Positions 1-5,150 of a stretch of DNA of 6,853 nucleotides are shown here, piece after piece. The notes below the pieces were generated by a model that saw only the letters and a list, made by a program, of their open reading frames with translations, did no database searches and was not told where the DNA came from. The translations under genes and the position numbers were made by a program. Every line of letters starts with the position of its first letter. The stretch's first letter is position 1. Origin of the DNA: Actinomycetes bacterium (GTDB taxonomy: Bacteria; Actinomycetota; Acidimicrobiia; Acidimicrobiales; Bog-793); the NCBI GenBank assembly GCA_021785095.1, contig JAJYGM010000408.1, forward strand, positions 2,965-9,817, read 5' to 3'.

Positions 1-66
1 GGGGTGGGGGTGGGGGTTGGTGGGGGGTGTGGTGGGGGGTGGTGGGGGGGTGGGTGGGGGTTTGGT
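1..66. repeat. G/T-only low-complexity tract with G-quadruplex potential
   Basis: The first 66 bases contain only G and T on the + strand, as runs of three to seven G separated by one or two T, so the other strand is pure C/A. There are far more than four G-runs, so G-quadruplex formation is plausible. A reading frame passes through it and would encode Gly/Trp/Val-rich sequence, which I do not take as protein. It lies at the window edge, so it may be a true low-complexity element or an assembly or sequencing artefact at a contig end. Positions 67-189 hold no recognisable gene or convincing promoter. Confidence 0.75.
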
Positions 67-189
67 CCGGGGTTCTCCGGCCGTCAGGGACCGCGTCAGC
101 CCCGGCGCCGAGGGCACCTCGTCGGTGGCACGAGACAGCGGCGGGGCAGACTCTTCACCGTGAACCGCAACGAGCGGTGGGCTGCCACG

Positions 190-1287
190 ATGCTCGGCTT
201 CTCGGCGGAAGGGTCGCGGTTCGCGCACGCAGACGCCGCAGACGTCGTGCCGCCCGTCGGGCCCCCAGGCGCCTCCGGCGCGCGGCGCGAGTCCCGGGAG
301 GAGCTCGAGGCTGTCACCCTTGCGCCCGGCGCCGCGCGGAGCACGGGCTCTGGCCGTCGGGCCCGAGCAGAAGAGCCCGACGCCTGGAGGACCTGCTTCG
401 AGCGGGACCGCGACCGGATCCTCCACTCGACCGCCTTTCGCCGGCTCGCCGGGAAGACCCAGGTGTTCGTCTTCCCGGAGGACCACCAGCGCACCCGTCT
501 CACTCACGCCCTCGAAGTGGCGCAGGTCGCCGTCAGCGTCGCTCGCGCCTGCAGGTTGAACGTTGCGCTGGCCGAGGCGATCGCGCTCGGGCACGACTGC
601 GGCCACGGCCCCGGGGGCCACGCTTCCGAGGAGGCCCTCGATCCGTTCCTTCCCGGCGGGTTCGACCACGCGCCCTTCGGGGCGGACGTCTCCCTGTCCG
701 CCCTGAATCTCTGCGCCGAGACCTCGGACGGCATCCGGAACCACAGCTGGTCGCGACCCGCGCCCGCCAGCGTGGAGGGCGAGGTGGTCAGCTGGGCCGA
801 CCGCATCGCCTACGTCTGCCATGACTGGGAGGACGCGGTGCTCGCGGCGATCGTCTCGGACGCGATGCTCCCCGACATCGTGCAGGAGCGCTGCGGAATC
901 CGGAAGAGCGGGCAGCTTGGCGCGTTCATCGAGGCTCTGGTCTCGACCATCCTCGAGACGGGCCGGGTCGGGATGGACGCAGCGGCGGCAGACGCGCTCG
1001 CGGCCTTCCGCGCCTGCAATTACGAGCACGTCTACCTGCGGGAGGCGTCTGTGGCGCAGGCGCGCGCCGTCGTCTCCGTGCTGCGGGCGCTCGTCGAGCA
1101 CTACACGGAGCGGCCGAACGCGATCCCTTCGGTGCGCGACGCGGGCGGCCTCGTCGCCGGCGAGCCCGACGCTGTCGAGGCCGCCGTCGGGTACGTCGCC
1201 GGAATGACGGACCGGTACGCGTTCCGCCAGGCGGTCGCGCACTTGGACTGGGACCCCGCCAAGCTCCCCCGCGGCATCGACGGGTAG
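190..1287 (+). CDS. dgt: dGTPase-like HD-domain deoxynucleotide triphosphohydrolase
   Basis: This is a cytosolic metal-dependent enzyme of the Dgt family, which hydrolyses dGTP or related dNTPs to the deoxynucleoside and triphosphate and so adjusts dNTP pools. It is 365 residues from the chosen start. The family hallmarks are in order: FERDRDRILHSTAFRRL (about 70-86), KTQVF (89-93), RTRLTH (101-106), GHDCGHGPGGHA (134-145), then WADRIAYVCHD (202-212). His106, His135-Asp136 and Asp204 fit the HD metal ligands. The open frame continues upstream to base 4, but that part is G/T low-complexity sequence. The family's conserved N-terminal block (here LAPGAARSTGSGRR, 44-57) is already included from ATG 190. 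GTG 160 is the other candidate start, and neither has a good ribosome-binding site. The helical C-terminal half is less conserved but intact. Substrate preference (dGTP or broad) cannot be read from the sequence. Family call is firm; the start is uncertain. Confidence 0.9.
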   Translation: MLGFSAEGSRFAHADAADVVPPVGPPGASGARRESREELEAVTLAPGAARSTGSGRRARAEEPDAWRTCFERDRDRILHSTAFRRLAGKTQVFVFPEDHQRTRLTHALEVAQVAVSVARACRLNVALAEAIALGHDCGHGPGGHASEEALDPFLPGGFDHAPFGADVSLSALNLCAETSDGIRNHSWSRPAPASVEGEVVSWADRIAYVCHDWEDAVLAAIVSDAMLPDIVQERCGIRKSGQLGAFIEALVSTILETGRVGMDAAAADALAAFRACNYEHVYLREASVAQARAVVSVLRALVEHYTERPNAIPSVRDAGGLVAGEPDAVEAAVGYVAGMTDRYAFRQAVAHLDWDPAKLPRGIDG

Positions 1288-1303
1288 GTCGCGTTCGGGC
1301 GAC
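1288..1303 (+). terminator. Weak hairpin just after dgt stop
   Basis: A 5-bp inverted repeat, GTCGC (1288-1292) and GCGAC (1299-1303), starts directly after the dgt TAG with a 6-base loop. There is no T-tract, so it would be at most a weak or Rho-assisted terminator. In such GC-rich DNA it could be chance. From here to 1427 I see no gene; the only other item is a 12-bp palindrome, CTCCGGCCGGAG, at 1339-1350. Confidence 0.2.
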
Positions 1304-1427
1304 ACGGCGGCCTTCTTCGCGCGTCGTCGGCGATCGCGCTCCGGCCGGAGTTCCGCGGCACGTAGGCAGAGGATGGGCGAAAAGGTAGAGCTGACCAGGG
1401 AATACGGGTGCGAACGGCCGCCAGGCC

Positions 1428-1736
1428 GTGTTACTACGCGAACTGGATCCTCAACCGGCCTCGTCGAGCTCGGGCAGCCGGTCGCTCCCGGGTGGCGGGT
1501 CGAGCCCGGGCAGGCGGTCGCTCCTGGGTGGATCCTCGACCTCGCCGTCCACGGCGTCATCGGTCAGGATCGACACGAGCGCGGGGACCGCGATCACCGT
1601 CAGCTCCGCCTCGTCGGTCACGAAGCTCCACCCAGGCGACAGTGTCACGGTCCTCGGCACCAACAAGAACGGCACCGTCGCAGCCACCCGCGTCACCGCC
1701 TCGGGCAGCTCGACTGCCAGCGGGGGAAATCGATGA
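1428..1736 (+). pseudogene. C-terminal remnant of a DUF5666-like repeat protein
   Basis: The frame from GTG 1428 to TGA 1736 gives 102 residues. Residues from about 45 on (VRIDTSAGTAITVSS, then HPGDSVTVLGT and NGTVAATRVT) resemble the small beta-rich DUF5666-like domain found in secreted or surface actinobacterial proteins (pattern: ITV..., PGDxVTVxGT, GTVxAT.V). The Ser/Gly-rich tail STASGG also fits the usual C-terminus of such proteins. The normal N-terminus (signal peptide or transmembrane anchor) is absent: the front is a Ser/Gly/Arg/Pro linker. The GTG start has no ribosome-binding site, and the second and third codons are TTA and CTA, which are rare in such DNA. The frame is open back only to 1395. 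I infer a truncated relic; a genuine small protein is possible. Recognition is by motif pattern only. Confidence 0.4.
1463..1531 (+). repeat. Two 33-bp direct repeats, period 36
   Basis: Positions 1463-1495 and 1499-1531 match at 30 of 33 bases and are spaced 36 bases apart, exactly 12 codons. In the frame of the DUF5666-like remnant they encode the related segments SSGSRSLPGGG and SSPGRRSLLGG. A period that is a multiple of three, in the same frame as the recognisable domain, supports past coding of a repetitive linker. Confidence 0.7.
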
Positions 1737-1750
1737 TCAGACCGCCAAGC

Positions 1751-1794
1751 CCGAGGTGACGGGCCGCGGGCCCGCTCTCAGCCCCACACCTCGG
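1751..1794. terminator. Nested inverted repeat between convergent genes
   Basis: An outer perfect 8-bp stem pairs CCGAGGTG (1751-1758) with CACCTCGG (1787-1794). It encloses a second perfect hairpin, CGGGCC-GCG-GGCCCG (1760-1774). It lies between the stop of the DUF5666-like remnant (+) and the last codons of the methyltransferase gene (-), whose TGA at 1778-1780 is inside the structure. A bidirectional terminator is the likely role. There is no T-tract on either strand, so termination would rest on the stem or on Rho. Confidence 0.4.
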
Positions 1795-2896
1795 CGGCCG
1801 TCTCGACGACGAGCCGGAGCTTCGCGATCTCCTCGTCGAGGGTGATCCGGTTCCCCTCGACCGTCGAGGAGAAGCCGCACTGCGGGGAGAGGCAGAGCTG
1901 GTCGAGCGGGATGTAGGCGCTCGCCTCGTCGATGCGCCGCTTCAGGTCGTCCTTGGTCTCGAGCTCGCCCCGCTTCGTCGTGACCAGGCCCAGCACGACC
2001 ACTTTTCCTTGCGGCACGAACCGCAACGGCTTGAAATCTCCGGAGCGGGCGTCGTCGTACTCGAGGAAGAATCCGTCCACGTTCAGTTCGTTGAAGAGCG
2101 CCTCCGCGACGAAGTCGTAACCGCCCTCGGCCGCCCAGTGCGACTGGAAGTTGCCGCGGCAAGCGTGCGTCGTCACCGCCATCGTGGCCGGCTTCGTCGC
2201 CAGCGCGGCGTTCAGCTGCCTGATGTACCTGAGGTGCTGGTGGTCGGCGTCGTCGCCGCGCCGGGAGAGCATCTCGCGCTGCGCGGGGTCGTTCAGGTAG
2301 GCGAGCGAGGTGTCGTCGAGCTGGAGGTACGTGCAGCCGAGCTCCCCGAGGCGCCGGATCTCCTCGGCGTAGGCGGCGCTCAGGTCCGCCCAGAACTCCT
2401 CCACGTCGGGGTAGACGGCCGGGTCGATCGCGGCCGCGCCGCCGCGGTAGTGCACCATGCTCGGAGACGGGATCGTCAGCTTCGGAACCGCGGAGGTCGT
2501 GACGGACCGCAGGAACGAGAAGTCCTCGGCGAAGATCGTGCGCTCCAGGCGGACCTTGCCGTTCACGCGCAGGGCCGCGGACGTGAAGAAGGTCGTCCCC
2601 GACGCGTCCTTGAACGCCACCTGGAGCTCCTCGTCTCCCCTTGCGATCCCGCCGAGCTGGTAGATGAAGTCCATGTGCCAGGACGTGCGGCGCAGCTCGC
2701 CGTCGGTCGCGACGCGCAGCCCGAGCTCCTCTTGCATGGCGACGGCGCGGCGGATCGCCACGTCTTCGGCCTCCTTCAGGGCGCCGGCGTCGAGGGTGCC
2801 CGCGGCGTAGGCGCGGCGCGCGTCGAGCAGCTCCGGAGGTCGCAGCAGGCTGCCGACATGGTCGGCGCGGAACGGAGGCGTGGAGCGCTCGGTCAT
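1778..2896 (-). CDS. MetE C-terminal-like, cobalamin-independent methyltransferase
   Basis: This 372-residue cytosolic protein belongs to the single-barrel Meth_synt_2 group (YxjG/YxjH-like), related to the catalytic C-terminal half of MetE. Relatives are annotated as methyltetrahydropteroyltriglutamate-homocysteine methyltransferase. The family opening FRADHVGSLLRP is at residues 9-20, followed by DGELRRTSW (65-73), LQLDD (191-195), and the zinc-site pattern His244-x-Cys246 (in TTHACRGN), Glu279 (FFLEYDD) and Cys340 (SPQCGFSS), matching the His/Cys/Glu/Cys ligands of MetE. ATG 2896 is chosen because family members begin a few residues before this opening. The frame extends to 3001, but that part is low-complexity Arg/Gly/Ser. 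No Shine-Dalgarno is visible. TACGGT (2910-2905 on this strand) could be a -10 giving a near-leaderless mRNA, though no -35 supports it. The MetE N-terminal barrel is absent, as is normal for this group. The methyl donor and acceptor are unknown: homocysteine is likely, but other thiols are possible. Confidence 0.88.
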   Translation of the reverse strand: MTERSTPPFRADHVGSLLRPPELLDARRAYAAGTLDAGALKEAEDVAIRRAVAMQEELGLRVATDGELRRTSWHMDFIYQLGGIARGDEELQVAFKDASGTTFFTSAALRVNGKVRLERTIFAEDFSFLRSVTTSAVPKLTIPSPSMVHYRGGAAAIDPAVYPDVEEFWADLSAAYAEEIRRLGELGCTYLQLDDTSLAYLNDPAQREMLSRRGDDADHQHLRYIRQLNAALATKPATMAVTTHACRGNFQSHWAAEGGYDFVAEALFNELNVDGFFLEYDDARSGDFKPLRFVPQGKVVVLGLVTTKRGELETKDDLKRRIDEASAYIPLDQLCLSPQCGFSSTVEGNRITLDEEIAKLRLVVETAAEVWG

Positions 2897-2932
2897 GGGC
2901 CAAGACCGTAGCCGCGTTCCTCGCCGCCGCTT

Positions 2933-2956
2933 CGCCCTTCCTCCCGCCCTTCCTCC
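2933..2956 (-). repeat. Perfect 12-bp tandem duplication upstream of methyltransferase
   Basis: The + strand reads CGCCCTTCCTCC twice head to tail (2933-2944, 2945-2956), giving purine-rich GGAGGAAGGGCG twice on the transcribed strand, 37-60 bases before the ATG. It lies in the 136-bp gap between mrp and this gene. It looks like ribosome-binding sequence but is too far from the start to act as one, so its role is unknown. Confidence 0.55.
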
Positions 2957-3032
2957 CGCTGACGAAGACTGCGACACGTCACGAGACGGAGGGCCCGGCA
3001 CCGGTCCGGTCGCGGAGCCCCGGGGCCCCTTC

Positions 3033-4295
3033 TCAGGTGCCGGGCTCGGATCGACCGCGGGCCTCGCGGACGCTGAGCTCGCGCCGGTACACCCGCGCGG
3101 GGCCCATCGCGACCAGCGCCGCGGCGAGCGCGTCGAACGCGGCCGCCGCCTCTCCCTCCGGGTCTGCCAACGCGACCGGCACCCCCTCGTCCCCTCCCTC
3201 CCGAAGAGCGGGAACGAGCGGGACCTGGCCGAGGAGCGGGACGCCGAGGTCGTCGGCGAGCGCCTGGCCGCCGCCGCGGCCGAACAGCTCGTAGCGGGTG
3301 CCGTCGTCGCCCCTGAACCAGCTCATGTTCTCGACCACGCCACGGACCGAGAGCTTCAGCTTCCGCGCGGCGAACGCGGAGCGCTGGGCGACGCGTTGGG
3401 CCGCCGCTTGCGGCGTCGTGACGACCAGCATCTCCGCGCGCGTCATGTACTGGGCGAGCGAGAGGGTGACGTCCCCGGTGCCCGGGGGCATGTCCACGAG
3501 GAGCATGTCGGGGGCGCCCCAGTAGGCGTCGCCGAGAAACTGCTCGATCGTCTTGTGCAGCATGGGCCCGCGCCAGATCACCGGCGTGTCGTCCGGGACG
3601 AAGAACCCCATCGAGAGCACCCGCACGCCGTGGCAGGAAGCGGGGATCACCGTGTCGCCGACCACGACCGGCTCGTGGTCGGCGCCGATCATCTTCGGGA
3701 CCGAGAAGCCGTAGACGTCGGCGTCGAGGATCCCCACGCGCTTTCCCGCCTTCGTCAGTGCGATCGCGAGGTTGACCGTGACCGAGGACTTGCCGACGCC
3801 GCCCTTCCCCGACGAGATCCCGACGACCCTCGTCTTCGACCCGGGCCGGAGAAAAGACGGGGCAGGCCGACCTTCCGGGCCGTGGCCGTGGCCGCCGTGG
3901 CCGTGGCCACCGTGGCCGTGGCCCGCGTGCCCTGTCGCGCCGGCACCGTCGTCACCGCCGTCGTGCGCGCCGGCACCGTCGGAGGCCGGATCCCCGGCGC
4001 CCTCCATCCTCGCCCGCAGCCGGGACCGCAGATCTTCGCGGCCCTCGTCGTCCATCACCTCGACCTCGACCACGGCCTCGCGCACCCCCGGGACCGTCGC
4101 CGCCGCCAGAGCGACCCGGCGCCGCAAGTCGTCCGCCCCCGGCCAGGAGGCGACCGGCAGCGCGAGCACGATCTCCACCCCGTGGCGTCGACGACCGACG
4201 GCGCGCACCATGCCCGCCTCTCCGAGCGGCAGGTCGAGCTCCCAGTCGACCACCGCAGCGACCGCCCGCTCGATGGACCTCTCGTCGACCGCCAT
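3033..4295 (-). CDS. mrp: Mrp/ApbC-type Fe-S cluster carrier P-loop ATPase with His-rich linker
   Basis: A 420-residue cytosolic ATPase of the Mrp/NBP35 family, whose members carry Fe-S clusters to target proteins. Residues 5-85 form a MIP18 (DUF59)-type N-terminal domain (PLGEAGMVRAV at 23-33). Residues 100-148 are a Gly/Asp/His-rich linker with three GHGHG units (125-139). The ATPase follows: deviant Walker A GKGGVGKS (163-170), DADVYGFSVPKMIG (191-204), MGFFV (229-233), WRGPMLHKTIEQFL (241-254), VDMPPGTGD (267-275) and VENMSWF (321-327). The family's usual CxxC after ENMS is replaced by FRGDDG. The only cysteine in the whole protein is Cys221, and the DUF59 cysteine is also missing. Mycobacterial Mrp, as I recall it, also lacks this CxxC, so this may be an actinobacterial form. 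ATG 4295 has the Shine-Dalgarno GAGGGAGG (4305-4298). The gene is divergent from the sufR-like gene. A TAGTCT -10-like hexamer (4374-4369) would give a leader of about 65 bases and lies inside the shared palindrome. Confidence 0.93.
   Translation of the reverse strand: MAVDERSIERAVAAVVDWELDLPLGEAGMVRAVGRRRHGVEIVLALPVASWPGADDLRRRVALAAATVPGVREAVVEVEVMDDEGREDLRSRLRARMEGAGDPASDGAGAHDGGDDGAGATGHAGHGHGGHGHGGHGHGPEGRPAPSFLRPGSKTRVVGISSGKGGVGKSSVTVNLAIALTKAGKRVGILDADVYGFSVPKMIGADHEPVVVGDTVIPASCHGVRVLSMGFFVPDDTPVIWRGPMLHKTIEQFLGDAYWGAPDMLLVDMPPGTGDVTLSLAQYMTRAEMLVVTTPQAAAQRVAQRSAFAARKLKLSVRGVVENMSWFRGDDGTRYELFGRGGGQALADDLGVPLLGQVPLVPALREGGDEGVPVALADPEGEAAAAFDALAAALVAMGPARVYRRELSVREARGRSEPGT
3881..3925 (-). 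repeat. Three 15-bp tandem repeats coding the His/Gly linker of Mrp
   Basis: The 15-bp unit starting CGTGGCCGTGGCC recurs at 3881, 3896 and 3911, differing only in the last two bases, and encodes successive GHGHG units. A related 16-bp direct repeat (CGCGCCGGCACCGTCG at 3936-3951 and 3966-3981, 30 bases apart) encodes the neighbouring Gly/Ala/Asp-rich part. Units are whole codons, so slippage here changes linker length without breaking the frame. Confidence 0.8.
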
Positions 4296-4362
4296 GGCCT
4301 CCCTCAGCCGTTCTCAGTCCTGATCCGGGCCAATCCGGCTCCACGGCCGGGGCCGGGCGCCC

Positions 4363-4379
4363 GTCGGTAGACTACCGAC
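4363..4379. promoter_or_regulatory. 17-bp palindromic operator over divergent -10 elements
   Basis: GTCGGTAGACTACCGAC is a perfect inverted repeat with 8-bp arms and one central base, ending two bases before the GTG of the sufR-like gene. It holds TAGACT (4368-4373) on the + strand and TAGTCT (4374-4369) on the - strand, both fitting the actinobacterial -10 pattern TAnnnT. On the + strand this places transcription start at about 4380-4381, so the sufR mRNA would be leaderless. On the - strand it leaves about 65 bases of leader before mrp. No good -35 is visible on the + strand. A dimeric winged-helix regulator bound here would block both promoters, and the obvious candidate is the adjacent SufR-like protein. 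The sequence does not match the cyanobacterial SufR site (CAAC-N6-GTTG). Confidence 0.6.
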
Positions 4380-4380
4380 C

Positions 4381-5124
4381 GTGCAGACGGCCGCAGACCG
4401 TGCAGCGGGGCCGGCTCGCGAGCTGGCAGGGGCGGAGGACGCCCGGTTCGCGTCGCACGTCACGGCGGTCACCGCCGCCTTCGGCGACCCGACGCGACGG
4501 GACATCTTCCTGCGCGTCCGCTCGTCCCCCGGGATGACCGCCACCGAGGTCGCGGCGGTCTTCTCGCTTCATCCCAACGTCGCCCGCCACCACCTGGACC
4601 GGCTCGTCGCGGGAGGGTACCTGCGCGTCGAGATGGATCGGCGGCCGCAGGGGGCCGGCAGGCCCTCGAAGCGGTTCTTCTCGGTCGCCGGCGACGATTC
4701 CGTGGAGCTTTTGACCCGGCGCGACGACCTGCTGGTCAGGCTCCTCGGCAAGGCCCTCGACCTCCTCGGACCCGAGATGGCCGAGCAGACGGCCGTCGAG
4801 GTCGGCGAGTCCTACGGCCGCATGCTCGCCACCGAGATGGGGCCGGGCGAGGGCCAGCGCTCCGTGCGCAATGCGATGCGCGTGATCGCGGAGATGCTGA
4901 CCGCCCACGGCTTCGCCGCGCACGCCGAGGACGAAGGCGAGGGGACCTCGGTCGTCGCCGAGCAGTGCCCGTTCGGCAACGCCGCCGCGAGCCACCCCGT
5001 GCTCTGCGCCGTCGACCGCGGCATGGTGAAAGGTCTCCTGGCCGGGCTCTGCGGGGAGGGGCCGACGCCGGTCGTGCTCTCCTCGAGGGCGCGCGGCGAC
5101 GACACCTGCGCGGCGCACGCCTGA
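4381..5124 (+). CDS. sufR: SufR-like Fe-S-sensing winged-helix transcriptional regulator
   Basis: A 247-residue protein. Residues 30-103 form an ArsR/DeoR-like winged helix: DPTRRDIFLRV (36-46), recognition-helix region TATEVAAVFSLHPNVARHHLDRLV (53-76) and a basic wing RRPQGAGRPSKRFF (87-100). A helical middle (about 110-180) is probably for dimerisation. The C-terminal region carries Cys196 (EQCPFG), Cys209 (HPVLC), Cys224 and Cys243 (GDDTCAAH). SufR proteins bind an Fe-S cluster through such C-terminal cysteines and repress Fe-S assembly genes when the cluster is present. The first spacing here is the family's X12; the next two (X14, X18) differ from the cyanobacterial X13 and X14. GTG 4381 is the only sensible start: the palindromic operator ends at 4379, so the message is probably leaderless. 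It faces mrp across 85 bp and precedes a cysteine desulfurase by 26 bp, which suits Fe-S control. Regulator type is firm; cluster binding is inferred. Confidence 0.82.
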   Translation: MQTAADRAAGPARELAGAEDARFASHVTAVTAAFGDPTRRDIFLRVRSSPGMTATEVAAVFSLHPNVARHHLDRLVAGGYLRVEMDRRPQGAGRPSKRFFSVAGDDSVELLTRRDDLLVRLLGKALDLLGPEMAEQTAVEVGESYGRMLATEMGPGEGQRSVRNAMRVIAEMLTAHGFAAHAEDEGEGTSVVAEQCPFGNAAASHPVLCAVDRGMVKGLLAGLCGEGPTPVVLSSRARGDDTCAAHA

Positions 5125-5150
5125 GGCGGCGGATCGGCCGCTCCGGGCGC

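Noticed and set aside
4..189. Upstream extension of dgt to base 4
   Set aside because: Translates the G/T tract into Gly/Trp repeats; the conserved family sequence starts well after ATG 190.
1339..1350. 12-bp palindrome CTCCGGCCGGAG
   Set aside because: No adjacent promoter or gene start, and short GC palindromes are expected by chance at this composition.
1737..2903. 388-codon - strand frame overlapping the methyltransferase
   Set aside because: Shifted-frame shadow made mostly of Arg, Gly, Ala and Pro; the other frame holds the conserved zinc-site motifs.
2897..3001. 35-residue upstream extension of the methyltransferase
   Set aside because: Low-complexity Arg/Gly/Ser sequence over the 12-bp repeats; relatives start just before FRADHVGSLLRP.
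3018..3029. GC palindrome CCCCGGGGCCCC after the mrp stop as terminator
   Set aside because: Short overlapping self-complementary C and G runs without loop or T-tract; not convincing as a terminator.
2880..4370. Open frame of 496 codons on the + strand opposite mrp
   Set aside because: It is antisense to a Mrp gene with all family motifs, is Arg/Asp/His/Pro-rich with no recognisable domain, and arises from GC-rich codon structure.
4965..5150. N-terminal extension of the desulfurase frame
   Set aside because: Overlaps sufR out of frame and encodes Arg-rich sequence; family members begin at the YLDHAST block, reached from GTG 5151.
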